64,000 nucleotides of DNA from Bugula neritina (Eukaryota; Bryozoa; Gymnolaemata; Cheilostomatida; Bugulidae). The DNA lies in NCBI GenBank assembly GCA_964035545.1, contig OZ037769.1, forward strand, positions 6,010,429-6,074,428, given 5' to 3'. Below are positions 50,201 to 61,172 of the stretch, piece by piece. The position numbers and the translations under genes were made by a program. A model generated the notes under the pieces. That model was not told the origin of the DNA and did no database searches. It saw nothing but the letters and a program-made list of their open reading frames with translations. Within the stretch, counting starts at the first letter, position 1, and the number at the start of each line of letters is the position of its first letter.

Positions 50201-53200
50201 GAGGCTTGAGCACACGAGATCTCCACTTTCTGAGTTCCACTTTACTGACCCAGTAGTGGGTGGAGCTACAAGACACCATAGTATCAGACTGTCGGCATGT
50301 TCAGTTTGTGGTATGTACTACATTATTTTACATATCTAGTATAGAGTGCGCTATAGCTAGTATATTGATATATATTATAGTATAGAATGTGCTATAGCTA
50401 GAACAATGGTATATTATAGTAGAGTGTGCTATAGGTAGTACATATTACAGTACATGTCTAACATATTACTGATATACAACAAAGTTGGTTGCCGTACATA
50501 TGAAGTATATATACAAGCTTACAGATTATATATTAACTGACTTTTTAGAGCTGACTGAAGATTTTTTCTGGTTTGCTGCCGACAGCAAACTGCTGATCCG
50601 TTTATTATCCTCCTCAACTTTCACCTTCTGCCTTCTCCATACCAGCTGATTCCTCACACACTCATAACACAGACCATCCTCTCTGTTGAGTACTACTGTG
50701 TCTTCATTACTGAACGTCCTGTATAGAAACTCCCCCTTCAACAAACCAGGCTCACTATATCCTACTCTTATGCCTTGTTCAATCACAATTTTCTTATTTG
50801 ACATTATGAAATGAAAACACAACAACTGACAAAATAAATATGTAGTTGTGAAGTATAAATAATCATATGAAGTCAGAATATATTTATAATATATTATTAC
50901 ACGTATATTTGAAGAGCATACGAGGAATACTAAATAATGAACTGCAATACACAATTACCAACTCAGTAGTTAAAACCTAGCTATAAGATGAATATTGAAG
51001 GAAGCACCCGTGGTCTAGGGATTAGAGCATTTGCCTAATAAGCACAAAGTCATGGGTTCCAACCCGACAAAGGCCATTGGTAATGTTAGAAAGAGCATTC
51101 AGTCATAATTGCTCCTGTGCCACATCTGAATAAGTCCTTAGCCCACTTTAAACAACACCCTTTCCATCAGGGGTTCTGACAGGGATAATGACTATAAACT
51201 TGTGAGTTTTTCATAAGACGAATATCATATGTAATAAACTAATGTCATATGTATTAAAATAATATCATATGTATTAAAATGATATTATATGTATTAAAAT
51301 GATATCATATGTAATAAAATGATATCATATGTAATAAAATGATAAAATGCATATAAAAAGGTGAATAAACAAACCTGTTTTTGTGAGATAACTTTATATT
51401 TGCTGGGTTGAGACCAGTTGAGTTTGCCGTGTCTACACAGTAGTGGGCGGCTGTCTATCGGTTTGATGTCAGACCAGTCTTTTAGCAGCTCTGTCAGCCA
51501 CACAACCGGCACCATGTAGAAGTTCTCCGAGCTGTCCTCGGCTACTTTAAGCCCCTCCCACATCTCAGCTATTTGCTCCTTTTTCAGCTCCACTCGCATC
51601 ATTTCCTCAGTCTGTGTTTGAAAATATGCTAGACTTTAGGCAGAATATTCAAATGGCAAAAGCTAATTAGAAAAATCGAATGTCCACAACAACAACTGCA
51701 ATCCATTTATGCGAAATTTACAATAAATTTGATGGAAAGAAAGCTAAAACTACTGTATCAAGATTATTAAATGCAGAAGTGTGCATCAAGGGTAAGTGTG
51801 CAAGCAGATACGACCCCAGTGCCATTTTGTGAATATAGAAGAACACAAGTTTTACTTTGATTACACACCAAATGTTGGCAACAAAAAATCTTACTATTTG
51901 AAGAATAACAGTTTCCCGTTTGGAAAGCAGTCGGGGTCCAGAGGTTAGAGCGCTGACCTAGTAAACCTAGGGTCATGGGTTCGAACCCCAGTAAAAGCCA
52001 TTGGCGATGCTAGGAAGAACATTCAGTCATAATTGCTCCTTTTCGACATATGAATAAGTCCTTAGCCCAATTTAACAACATCCCTTTCCACTATTGGTTT
52101 CTCACAGGGACAGTGACTAGAAACTAAAGTGAGTTTTTTAAGAGTTTCCTATTTTAGATGTTCAAGACAAAACAACTCCATCTTCAGTACAGAGTGTGAA
52201 TAAAGACCTGCTTAATCTGAGTGTCTTGATAGCCGGCAGACATGATTTCATTGTCCACTGAGACCTTCTGTACAATATTCTGGGGCACTGGACTTGGCTG
52301 TAGGTCTGAATAATAAGATAGTGATTGAGTTTAATTAAACATACAACAGTGAATATTCAAGCATTCTAATAATCCTTAACTTAATTGACTTAGCACAACA
52401 TGCACATCACTAAATTAATTTTAATGTGCAGTTAAAATAACAATTATCATCTATAAAAGCTAAAAATTGAAGTAATCCAGTCCTGTTTTATGTATACACT
52501 ACACTGAATAAGCGCAGCCTATCTTTTCCCAACAAATTCTTAGAGAACTAGCACATACTATGTGATCAATATGCAAAAAATCATTGCCAAATTGTACATG
52601 ACCTAATAGTAACTTTACATTATCATGTATTCAACTCTCACCACTACACAACTGATCAACACATCAAAACATCATGAAAACTAACTGTAATATTACCCAT
52701 GAGTAAAATTCTATTACCTTTCGTAGACTGTATGAAGGCCTTATTCTGGTAGACCAACATATATGCATTCTTGGATCTGTTGCACTTCTTCCTGCCATCA
52801 TTTGGTAAGGAGCTGGTGCTAGCTTCTACAAGGGAAGAAACTATTACCTTAACTATACAGACCACCAAGAAATCTTTATAATGTTCCGGGTAGAGCATAC
52901 AACTCCTAATTGTACATGCCTTATCTTAGACAAAAAGCCTTACATATTTTAATATTAAAATACTTTCGCAGTATTATACACATAAGCACCACATACTCAT
53001 ACTCAAGAATCAAGCATCAAACATTCATTCAAATACTAGACTATCTGGTTTACCTGGATCAAAATCTAGTGACTCCTCTTTTGACAGGTTTAACTTCTTC
53101 CCTCTCAACTTATTGACATTAGTATCATTGAATGAATACCAGCAGTCCTGTTTACGTATGTGTGCCGTGTAGTGTCCACTAAACGCTGACACACCAGAGT

Positions 53201-56200
53201 GCATCAGCACTGCAGTCAGCTCATAATTATGCTGCTCTAAAACCACCCAAATTATGTACGGCGCCAGCACAATGTATTGAAAAATATTTCATCAAAATTA
53301 TCTTGGTACACAGAAGCAGCTACAAGAGTCTAAACAAGTAAACATTTTATTTATACAACAAGCAAATCCTAAAAATTGTATTTTTACAAAGGAAATTTCA
53401 AATCAAAAACACAAAAATACTTATAACAATATGTTGGCAATATTGTGACGACTCTTACCTCCAGTGGAGGCCACCAATTCCGTCAGATCCAACGAGTCCG
53501 GGAACTGTAAACAAGTGTTCAACTTCTTCTTGTGACCAGTTTTCCTACAAACAAATAGTTTGGTTATGAGACCGGAGCATACTGAATGCAAGATACTAGG
53601 AATATACACACTGCTTGCTCTATATTCGCTAGCAACAGCTGACTTTACGTCACATAGGGACGGTATATTAGAGATGAAAAGTTATTGAGAAGTATTAAGA
53701 AATACTGTTGGAGTTACTTTCTCATTACTCTAGTTGTGTTACTTAATCCAGTGAGAGAAAAAACTAACCTATCAAACACAAATCTCAGAAGCTGTATATT
53801 CAACACAGGTGGTAACTTCCTTAGCTGTATTCTTCTGGTGGCGTTCTGCTTGGACTGGCACTTTGAACAGTAATACTGGTTGTCTCCAGTTAACTTCTCT
53901 ACCTTCAACAACAATACAGACGTAAAGGAGTGTGTAACCTGGGGTTAAATATGTTTAGAGTGAGCTTTCCATACACCCTGCAGATATGCCTTCTGTACAC
54001 TCCAAATATATGCTTTCTATACACTCTACAGATATGCCTTCTGTACACTTTGCATATATGCTTTAAAAAGTTGCTAAAACTGTTATTTTAAGCAGATGTA
54101 GGTTTTTAAATTATTCAAAAGTCTCTAGGTATGGTCACATGAAATGGAGTTACGCACAGACCACTAGCAGAAACTGTGCACAGAAGGCCAAATAGGGCGA
54201 TGTTAGTGAATTGCAAGTGGTCAACATGAGAACAAATACTGCGAAAAGTTCTTGTGGTAGTAATTCAATTGGCTGAGTACTATATAGTGAGTACACTTTT
54301 CGAGTTTCAGTTTTACATTTTATTAATATTAACTGCGCATTATTGAGAACAGCGAGTGAGATTTCAAAACGTAACAGAATAGTAAAGACATTGGCAAATA
54401 AAATTGGTCACCATAGTTGCGCCCCTGCTGACAATGTATTGGGTGTGGTAGGTAGCTCCCGAAGCTGATTTTCAATGCTTACGCTTCGCAAGCAAGCAAA
54501 ACTCTGTTTTATGTGGCCTGATCTTGAGATTTGCTCAATCAATTGACAAAGTTATGTGCACTGCACGTGCTTCATGATAGAGAAAATCTTCTTGAAAGGT
54601 ACTTTCAAAGTATGATTATCAGCAATATATGTATGTTGTTATCATGATGTACAATTAGCTATATACTATTATGATTTAGTATGTTAAATTTATTAACACT
54701 GTTTGAATGATTACAGAGAATCACAACAGCTTTGAAAAACCTCAACTAAAACTGTCTGAACTCAGTACCTCTGCACTGTGTTTATTTGATGGTTTTACTG
54801 TTATACTTTAGGTATAAAGAACCTGGCACCATGCTAAGTGAATTAAGTAACTTTCAAACTTTCTGATCATATTACAGAATGCTTGGTAATACAGCCTCTG
54901 TAATGAAAAATTATTATAACTCAAAAATCTCTGTGACACATGAATAACTCAATACTTCAACAGATTCTCTAATCGTAACCTTGACCTCTTAACAAGTTTA
55001 CCTGGAGAAAGGACTTGAGACACTCGTCCAGAGAGTTCAGTGATTCTATGCTCAAATCTAGCTCACTAAACTGAGAGGGTGTCCTTGACTCGTGTCGGCA
55101 GGTGCAGCAGCTACAATACAGTAATATAGTAATATACTTTTTCTATAACCTACAATAAATATATATTATATCAGTAATACACCTTTTCTATAACCTACAA
55201 TACATATATATTATATCAGTAATATACCTTTTCTATAACCTACAATACATATATATCACAAGAGTGTGATATATATGTATTGGGCACACTCATGTTCATG
55301 TGTTTATCAAAAGAGTAAACATATAATATAAAATACTGTATACAGCACATGAAAAGTAAAAGTGCTTAATTACATTTACTATAGTCCAAATATACATTAT
55401 AAAACATATACATTATAAAACATATACATTATAAAACATATACATTATAAAACGTTTACATTATAAAACATATACATTATAAAAATGATACACTATTTCT
55501 ATCAGTTGCAATGCCCATAGTTTTTACAGCCAAGGGAAAGGGAAAATCAAGATATGAATAAGGAGTTATGTTCTATCGCAAGTTGGTTTAGGTGTTGTCC
55601 CCCCTCCAAGTCCGTTGGCTTTTGCTTCCTGACATTCCCTCTAATGCATGCAAACATCCTAATAATCAGGGCATGTAGCTAGCTGAAGATGTTAAAATTA
55701 GATAAGAATTTATTTGATTTGATGAAAATAAATAAATTTTCAATTCTACATAGTTTATTAAAATGATATATATAATACCTCGTAACGTAGTCATAACTAC
55801 CAGAGAACATGTTCTTAACCTCAGGGCAAGGAAGAAGATCTATAAACAGTTTACTGAACTCCTGGGCATCTTGCTGGAGTGAAGCGTCCAGTCCAAGTAG
55901 ATCTATCAGAGGTGATGGGTCTATGCAACTGGAATATAGTTCAAGTATAAGCAGACATAGAAACTGTCTTCACGTATACTCAGGATAGAAATCTATGAGT
56001 AGGGTGTCCTGTCTAAAACCTTATCCACCAAAGTGCCATTTAATAAATCTAGATGACGGCTATACAGAGAATAAAAATAAATTCAACAGCCAACACTGCA
56101 CGCTTAAAATCTTGGCAACTATCATTTTTTGTGCATAATACATTTAAGTGACACTTTTTTCTTTCTTAGTTATGAAATCAATTTTTAAATGGACTGTTTT

Positions 56201-58294
56201 TGCATGCTGAGTAATAAATTTGATATATAGATGTTATAAATGCTTTTGAAATTAGTCTATTGCATGATGATTACAAGAAAACTATAAAGCCATCATTGCG
56301 GGTATAAAATGACTCCGGTGGCCCGGGGCGGCCTGTATATCATGACTCAGGTGGCCTGGGGTGGCCTGGGATGGCCTGGGGTGGCCTGTGTATCAGTAAG
56401 TCTTACCTTCGCTCACTCAACTCCAGTAATCCAAATATGTACTGCAGCGAGTCAAATATAGAGAATCCATCTTCTAAATGAATATAAACACGGAGATAAA
56501 ATTAGAATCAAACTTGGGCAATTCCAAACATTACCGTGAAAATGTTAGCCAATAATATGGAACCATTTGAATAAAAGATAAATTTAAAAATAAGTTATAG
56601 TCTATGAGTAGGCTATAGGTGGAATTATAAAATATGCTTGCCAAATCTCATACCTAATAATAGCATCAAAGAATTAGCCAAAACTTTAGTTGGCATTTTT
56701 TGTAGAAAGAAAATATGAGCTAGTGGCTGACAGCTGTACACATTTTTTCCGTTTGCCAAATTATTAGATAGATTACCTTGCTCTGGACTCCGCTCAAAGA
56801 TGGCATTCCTAAAGGCAAGATTATGATACCACAGCTGAAGGAATGCATTGACATAACACGTAGCACCAAGATTGACAAGCCCAACTGGCATATCATTTTT
56901 TCTTTTGACAAGGCAATGATCGTCTTCGTCATCAGATGGCCAATCATAGTCCATATCACCAGCCAGCCACTTGTTGAATCCTAGACCACCAACGCAGTAT
57001 GGATCACCAGCACAATTTTTGCTAAAATGAAATAAGCTACACCTTAGTTGGCCTGTAAACCAAACACGTCAAGTAAATAATTTAGATTCCATTATAAGCT
57101 ACCTCTTGAAAGTATAACCAGATAAAATTACTATGCGTTATAAATTATTAATAAAATGTGCTATAGCGTAACTCACCGGCAATTTTCATGAATATAAATA
57201 TCGCCATTCTTTAAAGGTGTTGTACTAGTATCAGAAGCATCCAAAACTACTTTATCAGGACTAGAACTTTTGTCTAAGGATTGATCAGCACGCGACTGCT
57301 CAACAGCATAAGATACATGTTTGCTTATTTGAGGTCCTGGAGCCAATTCTGCTAAATTGTCATCATTGCATTGATGAAAGGATTCTGAGAATGACGCATG
57401 TTTATCTAATTTTAAACTGTGACTTATGCCATTACGAAGACAGTGACTACCTAATTGTTTCTCAATATTATTTAGTCTAGCGTCTGTCATTTTCTCAATA
57501 ACTATAATGGGTTGACTTGGAGAGCTTTTGAAGTTTGAAGTTGTATGGTCCTCTAACAGTACTTTATCACGGCCACAGATCACTGAACTAGCCTTATTTT
57601 CCAAGTTTGGTTTTGGTTCTTTCAGCGGCTTAGATTGATACCTGTCTTCATGTTTGTGTTGGCGTTGAGATGATTTATCCCCATGACTATCATCAGTAAG
57701 AGTGTTAATTTTAGTCAAATGATTATGATTATCTTCAAGTTTATGTTTCTTTAAATCAGCATCAAAATGATTATGATGTAATGAAGTTTCGGTGCAGCAT
57801 TCAGAAACTGACTGGGCATGACTGCGAGAGTTGATACACTGGTAGTCTTCGCGTGATTGTGGACTTGAAAATACTTTACTCGAAGTTTTAGAAATATCAA
57901 GTTTAACCAAATCATGATCACCATTATTATGATTACTATCACTATGCATATTACATTCACTTTCAGTTTTACTGCTGATATTAGACTTAGTACGGGTATT
58001 AGATTCTGCTAGAGTTACAATATCATTATTGTGAATGTCACTGTCAGACTGTGAAAAAATTACACTGCCACAGGCACTTGGCCTTAGTCTTGTAGTTGTA
58101 CTTGTAGTTGTATTCTTTGAGTTTAATTCCTCTTGAAGTTGATGTCCTGGTTTGAGCTCCAAAATTAGTGTTGATCTCAGTCTGTATACAAATTCAACAT
58201 GACATTGTTGAATATTTTGAGGATCCACACTCAAAAGTCTCAACCACAATGCTTCTTTGTCAAAAGTTGATGATTTTTTAGATTTAAAAGGCAT
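44304..58294 (-). CDS. USP48: Ubiquitin carboxyl-terminal hydrolase 48 (22 exons, 1,364 residues)
   Basis: Cysteine-protease deubiquitinase; in vertebrates USP48 is mainly nuclear and cleaves ubiquitin from substrates such as RelA and H2A. Exons: 58294-57177, 57021-56777, 56473-56407, 55928-55779, 55110-55002, 53902-53769, 53544-53459, 53236-53054, 52825-52718, 52305-52208, 51611-51375, 50825-50542, 50265-50177, 49846-49799, 49678-49595, 49477-49353, 48989-48811, 48278-48094, 47271-47114, 46599-46411, 45571-45446, 44396-44304. All phases join. The Cys box is G-A-T-C-Y-V-N (Cys ~428) and the His box F-S-G-H-Y (His ~658) with F-N-D after it (Asn ~673). CxxC pairs lie at ~528/531 and ~575/578. 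The C-terminus E-E-G-F-R-G-T-G-L matches the family's end. Human USP48 is 1,035 residues; the excess is an N-terminal insert. The start of exon 12 (50825) is the least certain boundary. Confidence 0.96.
46086..46375 (+). repeat. AT-rich degenerate repeat (actaaatacatgtata)
   Basis: Imperfect units of 'tagtatataaactaaatacatgtata', directly adjoining the donor side of USP48 exon 20 (46411). Confidence 0.85.
46790..47085 (+). repeat. Degenerate 10-12-bp minisatellite (gagtgtatgtagagt)
   Basis: About 25 imperfect copies of 'tatgtagagtg' and variants, in the intron between USP48 exons 19 and 20. The long minus-strand frames across it (Tyr/Thr/His/Leu rich) are artefacts of the repeat. Confidence 0.95.
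47274..47530 (+). repeat. 22-bp minisatellite, about 11 copies
   Basis: The unit agcatgtgtatgcatagagt plus 'at' is almost identical from copy to copy. On the minus strand it runs up to within 5-10 bases of the acceptor of USP48 exon 19 (exon starts 47271), so the branch point and pyrimidine tract must lie in repeat sequence. Confidence 0.95.
47755..48100 (+). repeat. 20-21-bp minisatellite carrying splice-donor copies
   Basis: About 16 copies of 'cacctacctggtacatatatt'. On the minus strand each unit reads gtaccag|GTAGGTGA, matching the real donor of USP48 exon 18 (exon end 48094), which is the first unit. Open frames on the plus strand through it are repeat artefacts. Confidence 0.95.
48094..52305 (-). 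CDS. USP48: USP48 exons 10-18: DUSP regions
   Basis: Exon 11 (51611-51375) encodes [11 protein letters not shown] and L-L-C-R-H-G-K-L, the first DUSP-type unit. Exons 12-13 hold C-Y-E-C-V-R-N-Q-L and [11 protein letters not shown]. Exons 15-17 hold E-I-R-C-E-H-G, V-P-Q-S-V-W-D, C-A-Q-C-L and Y-K-Q-W-K-A-F-L. Exon 18 has T-L-L-C-P-H-D-K-L and L-L-W-P-Y-E-W. The repeated 'C-x-H-G/D-x-L ... W' layout matches the three DUSP domains known in USP48, which probably mediate protein contacts. Exon 10 uses a weak donor (GTCTTT). The donor of exon 18 lies at the edge of a minisatellite. Confidence 0.9.
48430..48545 (+). repeat. (TG)n-rich microsatellite
   Basis: Interrupted TG repeat with cg substitutions, in the intron before USP48 exon 18. 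Confidence 0.95.
50335..50460 (+). repeat. Degenerate ~45-bp repeat
   Basis: Three imperfect copies of 'agtatagagtgcgctatagctagta', intronic in USP48. Confidence 0.75.
51003..51212 (+). mobile_element. tRNA-derived SINE, copy 4 (full length)
   Basis: Head: 'cgtggtctagggattagag' (A-box-like) and 'gggttccaacccga' (B-box-like). Body: ggccattggtaatgttagaa, 'gagcattcagtcataattgct', 'aataagtccttagcccactt'. Tail: 'caggggttctgacagggata' and 'gactataaacttgtgagttttt'. It lies in the intron between USP48 exons 11 and 12. Confidence 0.9.
51222..51345 (+). repeat. 20-bp tandem repeat (aatatcatatgtattaaaat)
   Basis: Six or seven copies with few substitutions, starting right after the SINE at 51003-51212 and running to within about 30 bases of USP48 exon 11 (51375). 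Confidence 0.95.
51926..52140 (+). mobile_element. tRNA-derived SINE, copy 5 (full length)
   Basis: Same head, body and tail order as copy 4, in the same orientation about 0.9 kb away. The B box here is well kept (gggttcgaacccc). It lies in the intron between USP48 exons 10 and 11. Confidence 0.9.
52718..57021 (-). CDS. USP48: USP48 exons 2-9: catalytic USP domain
   Basis: Exon 2 carries the ubiquitin-hydrolase Cys box. Exon 4 has [11 protein letters not shown], the QQD motif. Exons 5 and 6 carry two CxxC pairs (zinc ribbon of the USP fingers), followed by Q-S-K-Q-N-A-T-R and L-L-R-F-V-F-D. Exon 7 has T-G-H-K-K-K-L-N-T, and exon 8 the His box and F-N-D. Exon 9 ends the fold with N-A-Y-M-L-V-Y. 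All the catalytic residues expected of an active enzyme are present. The stretch after the Cys box is shorter than in human. Confidence 0.95.
53950..54065 (+). repeat. ~24-bp tandem repeat (gatatgccttctgtacactc)
   Basis: Four to five imperfect copies alternating 'gccttctgtacact' and 'gctttctatacact'; intronic in USP48, about 50 bases from exon 6. Confidence 0.85.
55115..55262 (+). repeat. ~44-bp tandem repeat, about three copies
   Basis: Units of 'cagtaatataccttttctat' followed by 'aacctacaatacatatatat'. Begins a few bases from the acceptor of USP48 exon 5 (55110). Confidence 0.9.
55390..55490 (+). repeat. 17-bp tandem repeat (acatatacattataaa)
   Basis: Six copies of a 17-bp unit, intronic in USP48. 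Confidence 0.9.
56305..56395 (+). repeat. 'ggcctgggat' short GC-rich tandem repeat
   Basis: A ten-base unit (ggcctggggt and variants) with a longer 'gactcaggtggcc' period, next to the donor of USP48 exon 3 (56407). GC-rich against the AT-rich background. Confidence 0.85.
57177..58294 (-). CDS. USP48: USP48 exon 1 with long low-complexity insert
   Basis: The first ~40 residues (K-E-A-L-W-L-R-L-L ... V-E-F-V-Y-R-L) match the N-terminus of USP48. The exon's end plus exon 2 ([13 protein letters not shown]) match the conserved Cys motif that follows closely in human. Between them lie about 310 residues rich in Ser, Asn, His, Asp, Lys and Thr, with no domain I recognise. There is no internal stop, and both flanks stay in frame within one 1,118-nt exon. 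The ATG at 58294 is the first in-frame ATG after a stop about 110 bases upstream. Human USP48 lacks such an insert. Confidence 0.9.
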
Positions 58295-60095
58295 TTCTGT
58301 TTCTGATTTCTCTTTGACTTTCAGTTTCAGTGAATTATTTTCAGGTACATAATGATAATCTAAATCATAATGATAAAACAGCCAAAACTACTCTATTACA
58401 ATATAAATAATAGTGGTTGGTTGTGGTGAATACTAGTCAGTCCGAGCGCAACCACATAACCATAAAGATAATAATACTTATATTAATGTTGTCGTTCATG
58501 TTCACGTTGAACTTGATGTTCATGTTGATAAAATAATCTAAACCAGGCGCCGCAGCTGAAATAAAAGTGTTTACACAGCTTGTATCCGGTTGAGAGCAAT
58601 TTGAGAGTCATCTTCCTTATAAATTTATTTGGTAGCCTTTCGGACCTGCTATTATTTTGAGAAGATAACTCTAAGTTAATAAACCTTGCTAGTACTACGT
58701 ACGCCAGTAAAACAGTACTGTACATATTATTATGTAGCAGTCTCTTATAATAATGCATTCTCCTCAATTTAACTTTAATACAATGTATATACAATGTATA
58801 TAGTAATAGGTTTTAGAGATTTAAAACACCTGACTTTCCAATATGCAACTATAGACATTTTGCCCCCTTCAGGTGCTTGTTAACATTTGTGATATAATAT
58901 GAAATAGTATGGAATGAGTTTTTTAAAGAAGAAAGTAAAATGTGAAAAAAGCACAAATTGCATGATATTATATTATGTTTGTGATTATTATTAACAATAA
59001 AGGACTGGCCAATTATCTGATTATGATTACATGATTGCAATAAGATTTTTACATGAAATGCAAAGCAACACCACAATAGAGAGACAAGGATAGAAAAAAC
59101 TTTACCTATGCATAAAAATAAGCATAAATCTTGCAATGCAAGAAATCATTAATCCTTAATGATCACTGAGAGCCATAAAAATATGAAAATAATATGTAGT
59201 TTAATTAGCATTACAAATATAATCGCAACTATAGTGTTATATAATTATATTAACAGTATCTTATATTAGTGCTTTTATAATCTTTATGGTAGGACATCAA
59301 ACAATTTAAACCTAGAAATGAAAAGTTTTATTTCCAGCTAAAATAGAATAACTTAGGCAAAGTGTTATATGTTTGCATAGTTTATGGCAGTATATAATGC
59401 TTTAGAAGTTCATACAGAGCTCATCCTCGTATATCTCCTTCATTTGGCCCAACCTTACATTAACCATAATATTACAGTTTTTAATTTTTGTTTGCAATAT
59501 TTATTACTAATTTCTATTACTTTAATAGCATTCAATTCATTTTTAATTGGGTAACCGATCCAATTGAATAGAAAAATTCAGGGCTCAGGTGTAAGGAATG
59601 GTTATTAGTACGAGTGTACAACTGACAAGCTATTATTTGTATATGCATGTGTGTTATACGCCATTATCCACCTAATCAGATTCAATGCTTTATAGAATAG
59701 CTAAGCTGTAATATTGGTTAGAGATTAACAATAGGTAAGTTTACCAACTATAATGCTACAACGACTCCTGCCTAAATATTATGTTCTGTAAACTAGTAGG
59801 AGATAAGAAGACCTTTACAAAGTAGTTGTACATTGTATTGTTATATCATGAAAGATAAAATGATAAACCATATAGTTGATCAATAATATAAAAGTATTTT
59901 GATAAGATACAATTGTATATTATATGCAATAAGATGGTAGATACTATAGTGGGTTTAAATAAATGGTTTAAATAGAGAAAGTAATTTTCAAAGCCTTATC
60001 ACTGTGGATTAGTGCCCATTTTACCAGAAAATGTTAGTAAACTGTTTTCACAGCTTCAGATGTTGCCATAAACTCTCACAAGAGTAAGAAAGACT
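58295..60095. other. Intergenic region between USP48 and the receptor-like gene
   Basis: AT-rich. It should hold the USP48 promoter and 5' UTR and the receptor gene's 3' UTR. The minus-strand frame at 58483-58794 has no family resemblance, and a stop lies between it and the USP48 ATG, so I do not call it. No CpG-rich block or clear core-promoter motif is seen. Confidence 0.6.
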
Positions 60096-61058
60096 TCATG
60101 TGTGTGATGAGTCACCAGCAGCAGACCAGTACAAGTCATTCTCCATCATTTCAACACCATCTTCAGCATTTCCCAGCTCCTCACCTGTGATTGGTTGATC
60201 TGCTGATCTGTCAGACGTTTCTGGTTTCTCTACGAATGCTGTTTCTGCAACAGGATACCTGCAGAGGAAAGAATAATCTTGGAAATAATATTGACAAATT
60301 ATTGAATTAATACAAAATAAAACAAATATTATTAATATTTCAATTTATAAGCATGTCGAAAAAAAAGATCAGTTTTTTGGTTCTGATTTACACAAAAGGA
60401 GAACTTTGTAGCACTGAGATTACACAGTAGCCCCTGTGGTGTAATGGTTAACACTCCAGCTTGCAAGCCGGAGGTCTCGGGTTCAAATCCCAGTAGAGGT
60501 AAAAATTTTACAGACTTGCCTTACTACATTGTAGTATTCTTCTTCTGCTGGCACACCATAGATCTCTACATCTCTCGCTGTATCATAGACCTCCTCATCT
60601 CCCTTTGTATCGTAGATCTCTACGTCTTCTGCTACATCATAAATCTCTACATCTCTCGCAACGTCATAGACATCTGTATGATGAGCATTGGGCTCCATTA
60701 TTTCCCCTGATATCTCGTAAACGGTTGAATAGTTATGGTGGTCGGATTCCAGAACCTTTTTTGCGGTTGTATCAACTGTGTAACAGTCACTTTCCTCTAA
60801 TGCAAGGTTTTCATTTCCGGATTTTGAATTCTGGTTGTGGTTATGGACTAAATATATAAGAATTTTCGGTTACCAAGTAGCAAATAAAAAATGCTCAACA
60901 TGACCTCATATATATTTGTATACCCCTTATAGTCCCTACCATTACGAAAAAGCAGCAATTAACTTGAAAAGTTATATTATAAAATTGGGTCATGCAAACA
61001 ATTATTTTTTAAAAGTTATACATTGTATTACTTATATATATATATATATATATGTATG

Positions 61059-61090
<32 letters not shown>

Positions 61091-61091
61091 C

Positions 61092-61172
<81 letters not shown>

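Noticed and set aside
58483-58794. Possible extra minus-strand exon or small gene upstream of USP48
   Set aside because: No motif, a stop before the USP48 frame, and no clear splice site joining it.
60430-60500. Working tRNA-Ala gene
   Set aside because: A and B boxes are good, but the anticodon arm needs an 8-base loop and the stems carry mismatches. Related decayed pieces elsewhere point to a pseudogene or SINE head.
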